Positions 44,221 through 53,611 are shown, numbered from the stretch's first letter. The stretch: DNA of 64,000 nucleotides from Merdiplasma sp964643295 (GCA_964643295.1 CAZXSN010000002.1:1-64000), one strand, 5' to 3'. Made by a program: numbers and translations. Notes: generated by a model from the sequence alone, not told the origin.

Positions 44221-45935
44221 TGAGCCGCCTCCTCCCCGTACTGTACACACCAGGTCCGATAGTACTCTCCTTTTAAATGCATCAGCTGCTCATGGGTACC
44301 CCGTTCGAAGATCTGGCCATCCCGCAGAATCAGTATCTCATCCGCGTGGCGCACCGCGGAAATCCTGTGCCCGATGATGATTTTCGTCATCCCGCTGATA
44401 GCCCGCAGGTCTTTTTGCAGCTGCTGTTCGGTTTCCATATCCAGTGCCGAGGTCGAATCGTCGAGGATTAAGACCGGCACCTGTTTGGAGAGCGCCCGGG
44501 CGATGCTGATTCGCTGTTTCTGACCGCCGGAAAGTCCCACGCCGCGCTCCCCGATCAGCGTCTCCTCCTGTTCGGAAAGCTGGTCTACAAACTCGACAGC
44601 ATCGGCTTTTTCCAGCGCCCAGCGCACTGTCTCCGACTGCATGCGGTCCTTTTGTCCCATGCGCACGTTTTCCGAAACCGTATCGGAAAACAGAAAGACA
44701 TCCTGAGAAACGACGGCCATCGCCGAACGCACCTGTGCTAACTCGAGTGTGCGGATATCCGCACCGTCCAAAAGAATCCTTCCCTCGGTCGGATCATAAA
44801 ACCGCTTGGCAAGATTGACCAGCATGCTCTTACCGGCCCCGGTCATGCCCATGATCCCCAGTGTCTTTCCCGGCTGCACATCAAAGGAGATCCCGTCTAA
44901 GATCTTTTTCCCGTCCAGCGTAAGTCCGGCATTCTCGAAGGTTACGCGTCCCTGCACTTTAGGAAGATGCACGGGATTCTTTTCTTCCCGGATCACCGGC
45001 TCCTCCTTCATGATTCGCTTGATCTTTTTCCAGGAGGCCATGGCGGAGCCGATATCATTGCTCAGCCAGCCGACGATCTCCATCGGCCAGATGATGTTGT
45101 TCGCGTACTCGGAGAAAGCGCCCAGAGTCCCCAGCGTCATCTGCCCGCGAATGACCAGAAAGCCTCCCACGATCACCACGGTTAAAAGCATCACTTTTCC
45201 CAGAAACGTAATCATCGGCTGGTAAGTGGCGGTCAGTTTCGCCTGACTCATGTTCAGGTCATAGAAACGGCTGTTGTGTCTGCGAAACTTGTTCATCTCA
45301 AACTCTTCGCGGGCAAAGGCCTTGACCGTGCGCACACCGGCTAAGTTCTCCTCCGCCACGGTATTTAAGGCAGCCGTCTCGTCGCTGATCTTGTCATACA
45401 CCTCGCCGACCTTCCGCTCCATAATAATCGCCAGGACGCCGATAAAGGGAAGCATCACAAGCGGAATCAGCGTAAGCTTCCAGCTTAGCCGCAGCATGCA
45501 GCTGACCACAAAGATGCAGTGAATCACGGTCTCGATCGCCAGGCTTCCGATATACCCTAAGGCCTCACAGACCCGGTCCACGTCGTCCTTGATTCGAGTC
45601 ATCAGTTCCCCGGTATTGTGCTGATGAAAGAACCCCACAGAGAGTGTCTGCACATGATCGAACACATCCTTGCGCATCATGGTCGTGGCGCTCATGGTGA
45701 TCCAGTCGAAGGTAAACTCCCGGATATAGCCAAAAATGGCCCGTCCGAAACCGATGCCTAATAGACCCAGCAGCAGGGACATCAGAAGTTCCATCTGTCC
45801 CTGCAGTATCACATCATCAATGATCTTCTGGATCAGCACCGGCGAAAGCATATCCAGTCCGATCGCGATCAGCATGCCGGTAAGGCCCAGAAGATACTGA
45901 AATCTGTATCTCTTTATATATGTACTCAGTTTCAT
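44211..45935 (-). CDS. Heterodimeric ABC exporter, subunit with degenerate Walker B
   Basis: 574-residue half-transporter, the first gene of the pair. Walker A is GMTGAGKSM, the signature LSGGQKQRISIARAL is intact, but Walker B reads VLILDDSTSALD: the catalytic Glu is Asp. Together with the LSIGQ signature of its partner this makes one low-activity ATP site, as expected for an asymmetric exporter. GGGGAAGG precedes the ATG. A 620-nt leader separates it from its promoter. Confidence 0.93.
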   Translation of the reverse strand: MKLSTYIKRYRFQYLLGLTGMLIAIGLDMLSPVLIQKIIDDVILQGQMELLMSLLLGLLGIGFGRAIFGYIREFTFDWITMSATTMMRKDVFDHVQTLSVGFFHQHNTGELMTRIKDDVDRVCEALGYIGSLAIETVIHCIFVVSCMLRLSWKLTLIPLVMLPFIGVLAIIMERKVGEVYDKISDETAALNTVAEENLAGVRTVKAFAREEFEMNKFRRHNSRFYDLNMSQAKLTATYQPMITFLGKVMLLTVVIVGGFLVIRGQMTLGTLGAFSEYANNIIWPMEIVGWLSNDIGSAMASWKKIKRIMKEEPVIREEKNPVHLPKVQGRVTFENAGLTLDGKKILDGISFDVQPGKTLGIMGMTGAGKSMLVNLAKRFYDPTEGRILLDGADIRTLELAQVRSAMAVVSQDVFLFSDTVSENVRMGQKDRMQSETVRWALEKADAVEFVDQLSEQEETLIGERGVGLSGGQKQRISIARALSKQVPVLILDDSTSALDMETEQQLQKDLRAISGMTKIIIGHRISAVRHADEILILRDGQIFERGTHEQLMHLKGEYYRTWCVQYGEEAAQWR

Positions 45936-46554
45936 CGGATCCTTCCCCTTTTCTTAAGGGAAAGTTTCCACCTCCTTATTCCTCTTCCTCCTGCCGCTTA
46001 AAAACCGGTGAAACCCACGCGAAAGTAAGTCGGCAGAATCTGTCTGCCCAAAACTTTTAATCGCTCCGGTCCACAAAAGAGGCAGAAGAATACGAACCTG
46101 TATGATCACTCTCCCGGGCGGAGAAATACTCCTTGCGCCGCCCGGAAGCTCTTCTATTTCTGCTTAGAACTATCCGTTCTCCCTTTATTTCGTCTGCCGG
46201 GATCTTTCTTTCCCCGGCTTCTCCCAAAAACCCCATCAGGGTTCCACCTTCAAATGAATCACAATGAAGACCTCCTTTAAAAACCTCTAAGAGCAGGGGA
46301 TAGGGAAACCCTCTCCTGCCTGCATACGCCCCTTTCCAGGAAGCGGCCAGACAAACTTTAGAGGGAAAAGCAACTGTCCGCCTTACAATGGAGAAAGCAA
46401 AAAAGGGTGGGGTTTTTAGGCTTCCTCCCGATGTGCGAACCGATCGCGGCATCCTCCTTTGACCGCACAAAAAAGGGCCTTTCCGCTGCGGTCCCTCCAA
46501 AGAAAACCAACCTTAGAACGACCTGCAGGATCCGCCCCTTCTTTTCCCTCAGCA
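45936..46554 (-). promoter_or_regulatory. Long leader of the ABC exporter operon
   Basis: About 620 nt between the predicted transcription start and the first exporter gene. On the minus strand it holds several short frames with good ribosome sites, notably AAAGGAGG 8 nt before GTG at 46263, giving an eight-residue peptide whose TGA overlaps the next ATG. It also holds strong hairpins: GACCGCA with TGCGGTC (46454-46494), and CCGGGCGG with CCGCCCGG (46113-46145). This resembles ribosome-mediated attenuation upstream of drug exporters (BmrB-BmrCD in Bacillus), but no MarR gene or proven terminator is seen. Confidence 0.45.
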
Positions 46555-46560
46555 TGTCCT

Positions 46561-46589
46561 AGTCTACACAGTTATTACTAAAATGTCAA
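46561..46589 (-). promoter_or_regulatory. Sigma-A promoter of the ABC exporter operon
   Basis: On the minus strand TTGACA (46584-46589), 17 bp, TAGACT (46561-46566). The -35 box is a perfect consensus. Confidence 0.8.
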
Positions 46590-46727
46590 CCGGTAATCCG
46601 GATCTTCCCGGTCTCCCCCTCGCCTTTCGTCTCTCCCTGCGTCTAATATCTTTCCATCTTCATAAAGACAGATCATTCCTGTATGTGGACAGCTGATCCG
46701 AGAAGCTGGTTCAGGAAACTGCCGGCC

Positions 46728-46762
46728 AAAAAAATACCCCGGTCCGCAAGGAATCGGGGTCT
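46728..46762 (-). terminator. Terminator of the flavodoxin-fusion gene
   Basis: ACCCCG (46736-46741) pairs with CGGGGT (46755-46760); on the minus strand the stem is followed by seven T. It is about 100 bp beyond the stop at 46864. Confidence 0.8.
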
Positions 46763-46863
46763 TCTATAAATTCTGCAAATGATGTGTTCACACAGCTTGC
46801 CCTGCGGGGGCGGCAAAACGCTGTCGGCAGCTGAAAAATGGACCGTGCCGCCTGGGCGTAAGC

Positions 46864-48075
46864 TTACTGTTTCGCCGCCGTAACAGTGATCGTGCCGGAG
46901 AGAAACTGTATCTCATCCGCGCCTGACACTGCCTCCCCAAGCGCATACAGCCCCGGATAGGGGCCAAACGGCGCATAGTACATCACCACGTCTCCCCACG
47001 GAGAAAAGTACGCCAGCACTCCCTTTCCTCCTTTGGCGGCAGCAGAGTTGGCAGTCTTCAGCTTCTTCGGGTAGAAGATCTTTTCATTGTCGGAATAATC
47101 CTCAACCGTCACTGTAAGCGGCAGCTGCGCGAAAAGCGATTTCGCCGCCGGGGTACTGTTAAGAGTAAACAGGACCGTATGTGTCCCATCCGTCACCTGT
47201 ATGTTCATTTCCTGTCCTTTCTTAGGCTCCGTCTTACTAATCCCCAAAGAGTCGACCCACTTGCTGACCGTACTTTGCGGAACATCCCCTTCAAACCGTC
47301 TGCCCGTCTTCCAGGTTGGATTCCCCCTGCACAGCTTCTTTAGCTCCGCGGAGGCTGTGCCGATGGAACTGCTGCCGGACGTGCAAAAGGGGATCACCGT
47401 CTTGCCGGTGAAACTGTACTTCTCGACAAAGGTATCCATAATCCGGGGAGCTGTCCCCCACCAGATCGGAAATCCCAGGAAAACGATCTGATAGGCCTCC
47501 ATGTTTTTCACTTTTGTTTTGATCTTCGGTCTTGCCTTCGCGTTCTCCATCTCCCGGTTCGCGCGGCAGTCATCATTGCTGTACTCTAAATCCGCTGCAC
47601 TGTAGGGATCCTTTGGCATGATCTCAAAAAGCGTCCCGCCAGTCGCTTTGGCGATCTTTTTCGCCACCCCTTTGGTTGTTCCGGTTGCTGAAAAATAAGC
47701 AATCAGGACTTTAGTTTCCTTAGGATTTTTCACCGTCACTTTACACGAGTCAGCCGCTTTCCCTTTCGCAGCCCTGGCCGTTATCTTAACGGTTCCCGCC
47801 TTAAGGGCCTTGACCACTCCCTTTGAACTTACCGAGGCGATTTTTTTATCCGATGATTGCCAGGTGACTTTCTTGGACGCCTCTTTGGGCTTTACTGACT
47901 GTACCTTTAGAGTAACCTTCTCTCCCACGGCCAACGTAACGCTCTTTTTATTTAAAGTGATGCTCTTTGGCGCACTCGCCGCCGCAAAAGTCCTTTGCGT
48001 CATCCCCGCTGAAAGGAAAACCACCAGCGCCAGGGAAACAATGAAAGACAATGCCCTGTGTAGAAATTTCTTCAT
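46864..48075 (-). CDS. Secreted Ig-like (BIG2) / flavodoxin / cyclophilin-like fusion
   Basis: 403 residues in three modules. A signal peptide with a hydrophobic core to about residue 25 is probably cleaved near TFAAA. Residues 36-116 form a BIG2 Ig-like domain (SITLNKKSVTLAVGEKVTL to VKITARAAKG). Residues about 121-275 are a flavodoxin-like domain: VLIAYFSATGTTKGVAKKIA is the FMN phosphate loop and FLGFPIWWGTAPRIMDTF the aromatic loop. Residues about 290-402 resemble the bacterial cyclophilin-like fold (LAYFSPWGDVVMYY, PGLYALGEAVSGADEIQFLSG). Flavodoxins are normally cytoplasmic, so export of an FMN protein is notable. It could act in extracellular electron transfer; that is inference. A damaged relative of its last module lies just upstream. 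Confidence 0.85.
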   Translation of the reverse strand: MKKFLHRALSFIVSLALVVFLSAGMTQRTFAAASAPKSITLNKKSVTLAVGEKVTLKVQSVKPKEASKKVTWQSSDKKIASVSSKGVVKALKAGTVKITARAAKGKAADSCKVTVKNPKETKVLIAYFSATGTTKGVAKKIAKATGGTLFEIMPKDPYSAADLEYSNDDCRANREMENAKARPKIKTKVKNMEAYQIVFLGFPIWWGTAPRIMDTFVEKYSFTGKTVIPFCTSGSSSIGTASAELKKLCRGNPTWKTGRRFEGDVPQSTVSKWVDSLGISKTEPKKGQEMNIQVTDGTHTVLFTLNSTPAAKSLFAQLPLTVTVEDYSDNEKIFYPKKLKTANSAAAKGGKGVLAYFSPWGDVVMYYAPFGPYPGLYALGEAVSGADEIQFLSGTITVTAAKQ

Positions 48076-48126
48076 TCTCTTTAAACTCCTTATAGAAAGT
48101 GCTCATGCCTTTTTAGTGTTTTCGCC

Positions 48127-48919
48127 TTAATCCTTGGCCATAACCGTGACGGTACCGGATAAAAGTTCAATCTGATCCGCGCCCTGTAAAGCGTTTCCCA
48201 GCTCATAGAGTCCCGGATAGGAGCCAAACTCTTTATAAAACATGACCATCACCCCACGGGGAAAAGTACGCCAATGTCCCCTTTTTCGCATCTGCGTCAA
48301 CCGTGTGGTTTGTTTATATCCAGCGCTTCCGGATAAAAAATTTTCTCGTCATCGGAATAGTTCTCAGCCGCGATCATAAGGGGCAGCTGCGCGTAAAGCG
48401 TCTTCGCCGCCGTGAGGATCGTTTAAAGCGAACACAATTCTTTGGGTTCCGTCTGTGAAGTGCATCTTCATTTCTTCTTCCTCCTTTACTTTCTGTACCT
48501 CCTGATCAGGTGCAAAAGTAACCTCCGTATCGCCGGTCGTTTTGAAAATTTCCGCGCCTTCGCTGATGTGTCCTAAATGCTGCCGTTTACTAAGTTCCCC
48601 GTTTTGCCGGTAGAAGATCATCAGCCTCTGCTCGGACGGACAGTAGCCGATATCCCCCACCTCATAAGAATCCTCCCGAAGCTTCCCCGTTGGCAGAATA
48701 TCCGTCTCGAACCGGTAACTTATCTGAGATTCATCCCCATCCGTCATGGAAAGAGTCATCGGCATCTGCTCTAAAAGCGTCTGGGAAGCCTCGTTATCCT
48801 CCAGAATGGCGCTCAGTTTCGTCTCTCCCACCGTAATGGAGATGGAAATCGGATCTGAAGATTCCTCTTCCGGCTGATCCGAAAATAAGAAGCAGGCAGG
48901 AAATCCATTTCTTCTTCAT
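48127..48919 (-). pseudogene. Frameshifted exported protein with two cyclophilin-like domains
   Basis: From AAGGAGG and ATG at 48919 the reading starts MKKKWISCLLLIF (signal peptide), then shifts frame to SDQPEEESSDPISISITVGETKL. The frame 48831-48364 holds a first cyclophilin-like domain (LMIFYRQNGELSKRQHLGHISEG). It then shifts again near 48420 (AAKTLYAQLPLMIAAENYSDDEKIFYPEALDINK), near 48305 (TVDADAKKGTLAYFSPW) and near 48250 (VMVMFYKEFGSYPGLYELGNAL), ending GADQIELLSGTVTVMAKD at 48127. That is four shifts in 800 bp. The second domain aligns closely with the end of the downstream flavodoxin fusion, so this is a decayed relative. Assembly errors are an alternative, but neighbouring genes are intact. 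Confidence 0.85.
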
Positions 48920-49065
48920 AGATCACCCTCCTTACGGCTGTTAAAGTCCTGCAAAGACACCCTCCTGAAAGATCAGAAGCCTCAAATCTTTGTTCCGACA
49001 GGCACATATTTCCTTAAGCGTACAGGAGTGTTTCTCCCTCAGATTCGCTGTTTTTTAGACTTTCT

Positions 49066-50448
49066 TTAGATCACCCGGCAGGTTTTCCATTTCCCCGTCT
49101 TCCATCTGCCCAGGATCAGGACTGCCTTAATGCCCCAGTCACAGACCATCGCCCAGGCGATGCCGATCACTCCCAGATGAAACACAATCCCGAAAAGGAC
49201 AGAGAGGGCCACCCGGCAGATCACGGTCGAAAAGATCGAGGCGCATAAGGTAAACTTCACATCCCCGGCGGCTCTTAAACCGTTGGTAAAGCCAAGACTC
49301 ACCGGACAGAAGAGGGCATTGAAAATGTTGTGGATCAAAACAAGCTGCATTACCAGACGCACAGCTTCCGGTGTCAGATCGTAAAACTTCAGAATAAACG
49401 GCGTAAGGAGGTAAAAAAGAAAGTTCCAGCAGACGGCGCCCAGATAAGTGATGCGAAGAAGCTTTCTCATGTAGTAGTCAGCTCCTTGCGGATCCCCCGC
49501 ACCCATGTACTGGCCGATCACCGTGATAAAAGCGTTCCCCATCGCCGTACAAAACAGTGCCGCCATCGACCAGAACGACTGCGCCACTCCGTTTGCCGCG
49601 ATCTGCGTGGTGCCAAACAGGGCGACAATAGAACTTAAAGCCACCTTGGAAAGCTGAAACAGACCGTTTTCCACTCCTCCCGGAATGCCGATTCGAAAGA
49701 TTCTGACAAGCATAGCAGGGCGCCAGGAAAAGACCTGCCTTACCTTTAGCCGGATGGGACTTTTTTCACCGCAAAGAAGGCAAAGCAGCACCACGGCGGC
49801 AAAGGCACGGGAGAAAAGGGACGGATAGGCTACCCCGGCCACGCCCGCGTGAAGAATGAAAATCCCGACCGCGTTGCCGATCACGTTGATCGTATTCATC
49901 GCCAGGGACACATACATCAGACTCTTCGTGCGCTCCATGCTGCGAAACAGTCCCGCACACGCATGGTAGATGGCCAGGAAGGGATAGGAATACGCGGAAA
50001 TCCGAAGGTACATAAGACCGCCTGCAAGCACATCCGCTTCCACTTTTCCAAAGAGAATCCCGAAGATCCATCTTTTGCACAAAAGAACAGTCACCATGAT
50101 CACAAGAGAGAGGAAGCCCCCTGCCAGAAGAAGCTGTCCTGCCGCTAATCCTGCATTCTCTCCCTCTCTTTTGCCGATATACTGGGAGGCTACGACCGCC
50201 CCTCCCGAAGCCAGCGCCGTAAAGACCATGTTAAAGAGGGTGTTGAGCTGATCGACTAAAGAGACTCCGGAGACCGCCGCCTCCCCCGCGTAACTGATCA
50301 TCAGCGTATCCGCGATCCCCACTAAAAGGACCAGGAACTGCTCAATGATGATGGGCAGGATCAGACTTTTAAGGTCTGCGTTTGAAAACTTTTTTCTATC
50401 CTCCGCGATCCCCTCTTTAGGTTCCAGCAAAGCCGTCAGTTTCCCCAT
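49066..50448 (-). CDS. MATE family multidrug/cation antiporter
   Basis: 460 residues, about twelve transmembrane helices in two MatE halves. LPIIIEQFLVLLVGIADTLMISYAGEAAVSGVSLVDQLNTLF is the typical first-half opening; GIPGGVENGLFQLSKVALSSIV opens the second half. The ATG at 50448 is preferred; the frame extends to 50562 into the end of the lysR gene without a better ribosome site. The LysR-type gene directly upstream on the same strand may regulate it. Confidence 0.9.
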   Translation of the reverse strand: MGKLTALLEPKEGIAEDRKKFSNADLKSLILPIIIEQFLVLLVGIADTLMISYAGEAAVSGVSLVDQLNTLFNMVFTALASGGAVVASQYIGKREGENAGLAAGQLLLAGGFLSLVIMVTVLLCKRWIFGILFGKVEADVLAGGLMYLRISAYSYPFLAIYHACAGLFRSMERTKSLMYVSLAMNTINVIGNAVGIFILHAGVAGVAYPSLFSRAFAAVVLLCLLCGEKSPIRLKVRQVFSWRPAMLVRIFRIGIPGGVENGLFQLSKVALSSIVALFGTTQIAANGVAQSFWSMAALFCTAMGNAFITVIGQYMGAGDPQGADYYMRKLLRITYLGAVCWNFLFYLLTPFILKFYDLTPEAVRLVMQLVLIHNIFNALFCPVSLGFTNGLRAAGDVKFTLCASIFSTVICRVALSVLFGIVFHLGVIGIAWAMVCDWGIKAVLILGRWKTGKWKTCRVI

Positions 50449-50536
50449 ACAGTCTTTCCCCCAGCGCTGCTTAATCAACCGGTAAGTCCTCAGATACCGG
50501 CTTTCCCGGTTAGTATATCCGGAGCAAAGAGGGAAT

Positions 50537-51442
50537 TCAAATACTTTCTTTGTATGCCTCATTCATGCCTAAAAAGCATTTTGCGTAGTGGATAAACGCC
50601 GTGGCTGCCGGGCTGAAAGGCTGCTCCCTTTTCCAGGCAAACGCAGCGGTCGCGGTCAGATCCGGAGAAAGGGGGATGCTCTTTAACATCTTCTGATCCC
50701 AAAACGGCGTGGATCCGTCGATTACGACCGGATAAGCGATGCCCTTTAACGCCATGACCGCCGCGTTGGTGCTTAAGTTGGAGGTCATCACCACACGCAG
50801 ACGGGCAAACCGCTCGCCAAACCAGTTCGCGAGTTCATTCTGCACGTTTAAACGGGCGGGAAGACACAAGGGGAGATTTTCCAGATCAAAGGCGGTTACG
50901 CTCTCCTTTTTCGCCAGCGCATCGTCAGATCTTGCAAGCACACACCAGTGCTCCGGCCTGCTTAAGCGCACAAACTCAAACTTTTCCATGTCGACGGGTT
51001 CCAGCAAAAGGCCCGCGTCCGTCACGCCGCGCTCGATTCGCTCCCGCACCACATCGGCCGTCGCTGTATAAAGATCAAAATATACATTTGGGTACCGCTG
51101 CCGAAACGAAACGCAAAGATCCGACAGATCAGACATCGATGCCATCTCTCCGCACCCTAAGGACACAGTCCCCTCAATGAATTCCTCCTGCTCGGCCAGT
51201 TCGTTCTTCGTTTTATCGACTAGCTGTAAGATCTCCTCAGCCCGGCGCCGCAGAAGCATTCCCTCGTTTGTCAGCCGGATTTTTCTGCTGCCGCGCTCAA
51301 ACAGGGTAACTCCCAGTTCCTCTTCCAACTGCGCCAGCTGCCGGGAGAGTGTGGGCTGCGTGATATGCAGGGCCTCTGAGGCCTTCGTAATTCCCTCCTC
51401 CCGGGCAACGGCAAGAAAATACTGCAGGACGCGAATCTCCAT
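50537..51442 (-). CDS. LysR-family transcriptional regulator
   Basis: 301 residues. A winged helix-turn-helix lies at about residues 1-60 (EIRVLQYFLAVAREEGITKASEALHITQPTLSRQLAQLEEELG), followed by a linker helix and the periplasmic-binding-like ligand domain (about 90-295). LysR proteins usually bind upstream of a target gene and respond to a small metabolite. It is co-directional with the MATE exporter, 88 bp apart, so it may control that operon. The MITE-like element lies about 130 bp upstream. Confidence 0.93.
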   Translation of the reverse strand: MEIRVLQYFLAVAREEGITKASEALHITQPTLSRQLAQLEEELGVTLFERGSRKIRLTNEGMLLRRRAEEILQLVDKTKNELAEQEEFIEGTVSLGCGEMASMSDLSDLCVSFRQRYPNVYFDLYTATADVVRERIERGVTDAGLLLEPVDMEKFEFVRLSRPEHWCVLARSDDALAKKESVTAFDLENLPLCLPARLNVQNELANWFGERFARLRVVMTSNLSTNAAVMALKGIAYPVVIDGSTPFWDQKMLKSIPLSPDLTATAAFAWKREQPFSPAATAFIHYAKCFLGMNEAYKESI

Positions 51443-51570
51443 GACAACCTTCCCCCATCCCTCTGTGAGTTTCTTTTGATCCTACCATACTCCTTCGCGC
51501 AAGGCAAGAAAACGTTTTCCTGCGCAGACGTTTCTTTCCCAGTCCGGGAATTCTCAGGGTAAATCCCATC

Positions 51571-51792
51571 CTATGATTACAGCGTCAAAAGCCTGAACTT
51601 TCGGCTGAAAAGCAGCTAAAGGGTGAATAGGCTATTTGACGCGCCCCAAACAGAGGTAAGAAGTGGGGTATGTTTAACCGACCATAAGCGGAGCTAAAAA
51701 AGGGGCTCCAGAATTTAAGAATGTTGACCAGGATTGTGTAAGCTTAAAGCAGCGGAACAATCCGTAATCACCTTTTGACGCCTGAATCATAG
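51571..51792. mobile_element. 222-bp MITE-like element
   Basis: The left end CTATGATTACAGCGTCAAA and the reverse complement of the right end, CTATGATTCAGGCGTCAAA, match at 17 to 18 of about 20 positions, forming terminal inverted repeats around a 180-bp non-coding core. Internal complementary stretches are visible. The right end (51740-51790) recurs at 750-801 in the opposite orientation. No transposase is encoded, so movement would need an enzyme supplied in trans. A TA target duplication is possible but cannot be proven here. Confidence 0.6.
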
Positions 51793-51821
51793 AATTTTAT
51801 CCGGGATTTCAGCCAAGTAAA

Positions 51822-51845
51822 AAGGTGCGTCCGCAGACGCACCTT
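51822..51845 (-). terminator. Terminator of cstA
   Basis: AAGGTGCGTC (51822-51831) pairs with GACGCACCTT (51836-51845), loop CGCA; on the minus strand a T run follows. It lies 30 bp beyond the cstA stop. Confidence 0.93.
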
Positions 51846-51874
51846 CTCATATGTTCGTATTGTTGTCTTTCTTC

Positions 51875-53611
51875 TTATGCTCTCCTGCGGGACTTCTCCC
51901 TGGCCTGTCTTGTCAGAGTCTGAATGCCTTCCACCGCAAGCACCCCTGCCAGGATGACAAGCAGAGTAGCGATACCGGCACGAATCCAGTTCCAGACATC
52001 ACCCGCCCCGCCAAGTGCGGTCGTCACATTGGTAGAGATCGTCTGAATCAGGGATACCACAGTTACCACCAGCATAAAGGCCATCGGGAACAGGAACATT
52101 TTGTTCGACTTACCGATATCGCCCAGCCAGGCAGCCACTGCCAGAAGGCCCAGCGCAGCCAGCAGCTGATTAGCGGCGCCAAACAGCGGCCAGATCTTGG
52201 AATAACCGGTCAGACCAAGAGCGATCCCCAGCACAACCGTAATCGCCGTTGCCACATACGGGTTCGTCAGAGTTTTCTTAAATCCGGTCGCGTCTTTATA
52301 GGTCTGTCCCGGCTCCAGCCAGAACTCCTGGAACATGTAGCGGGCCAGACGGGTAGCCGTATCCAGAGACGTTAAGCAGAAAGCGGAAACCGCCAGCACC
52401 AGCATGGAGAAGATGACCTCCTCCGCTCCGGCCAGGAACGGGATCTGCGCACACATCCTGGAAATACCGGTTGCAAATACGTTCGTCGGGGTGGTAATCC
52501 CGCCCGGAACATACTCCGACCAGATATATCCTACCGCGCACAGGGAGATTAACGCCAGTGCGCACTCAATCAGCATGCCGCCGTAAGCGATCGGCTTGGC
52601 ATCTGTTTCCTTATCCAGCTGCTTCGAAGTAGTACCGGAACCAACCAGAGAGTGGAAACCGGAGATAGCGCCGCAGGCGATCGTCACAAACAGGGCAGGG
52701 AACAGACTTCCAAGCGAAGTGCCGGATCCATACTGACCGCTGTCCACAAAACCGGTAAAGGCCGGGATTTCCAGTGACGGATGAGCGCCGATAATGCCCA
52801 CCACAGCCACAATCATCATGCCGTAAAGCAGGAAAGAACTTAGGTAGTCACGCGGCTGCAGCAAAATCCACACCGGCGTGACGGAGGCGATCGCGATATA
52901 AACACCTACAATGATCATCCAGGTCGTTCCGTTTAAGTAAAGCGGATGCCACACATATCCCAGAGCCATGCAGCCGACAATCGCTGCCACGCCAAGTACG
53001 GTAGACACACCTAACGGCGTATTGCGGCGGTAGACCAGGAAACCGAAGGCAATCGCTACCACGATAAAGAGCAGGGAGATCATGGCTGTACGGGCATTGG
53101 CCGCACTGGCAGCCACATCCACCGCTCCCGTTTCCGTGTAGGTCGCGGTAAAGGTATTGGCGACGATCGAGGCGAACGCAGCAACCACCAGGATCAGCGT
53201 CAGGTAAGAGAAGATCAGGAACAGCTTCTTCGCGCGTGGGCCGATACTCTTGGCGATGACCTCGCCAATGGACTGCCCCTTGTTGCGGATCGAAGCAAAT
53301 AAAGCGCCGAAATCATGGACAGCGCCAAAGAAGATACCGCCGATCAGCACCCAAAGCATGACCGGTACCCAGCCAAAGACGGCTGCCTGGATCGGTCCGT
53401 TGATCGGGCCGGCTCCGGCGATCGATGAGAAGTGATGCCCCATCAGAACCGGTGCCTTGGCCGGAACATAGTCCTGACCGTCTTCCATTGTGTGAGCCGG
53501 CGTAGGTCCACCCTCACCAACGCCCCATTTTTTCGCGAGCCAGCCGCCGTAGAAGATATATCCGCAGACTAAGACGGCGATGCCCACAAGCAGGATTACA
53601 ACAGCATTCAT
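51875..53611 (-). CDS. cstA: Carbon starvation protein A family transporter
   Basis: 578-residue polytopic membrane protein with some 15 or more helices. The family block YVPAKAPVLMGHHFSSIAGAGPINGPIQAAVFGWVP is near residues 48-84, and GTTSKQLDKETDAKPIAYGGMLIE is in the middle. CstA-type carriers import peptides or pyruvate when preferred carbon is exhausted. The ATG overlaps the stop of the upstream 180-residue gene in an ATGA, so translation is coupled. Confidence 0.94.
   Translation of the reverse strand: MNAVVILLVGIAVLVCGYIFYGGWLAKKWGVGEGGPTPAHTMEDGQDYVPAKAPVLMGHHFSSIAGAGPINGPIQAAVFGWVPVMLWVLIGGIFFGAVHDFGALFASIRNKGQSIGEVIAKSIGPRAKKLFLIFSYLTLILVVAAFASIVANTFTATYTETGAVDVAASAANARTAMISLLFIVVAIAFGFLVYRRNTPLGVSTVLGVAAIVGCMALGYVWHPLYLNGTTWMIIVGVYIAIASVTPVWILLQPRDYLSSFLLYGMMIVAVVGIIGAHPSLEIPAFTGFVDSGQYGSGTSLGSLFPALFVTIACGAISGFHSLVGSGTTSKQLDKETDAKPIAYGGMLIECALALISLCAVGYIWSEYVPGGITTPTNVFATGISRMCAQIPFLAGAEEVIFSMLVLAVSAFCLTSLDTATRLARYMFQEFWLEPGQTYKDATGFKKTLTNPYVATAITVVLGIALGLTGYSKIWPLFGAANQLLAALGLLAVAAWLGDIGKSNKMFLFPMAFMLVVTVVSLIQTISTNVTTALGGAGDVWNWIRAGIATLLVILAGVLAVEGIQTLTRQAREKSRRRA

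Noticed and set aside
46057..46500. A 147-codon minus-strand frame in the exporter leader
   Set aside because: No recognisable domain and it overlaps several hairpins; better explained as leader sequence, although its last 59 codons have a coupled ATG.
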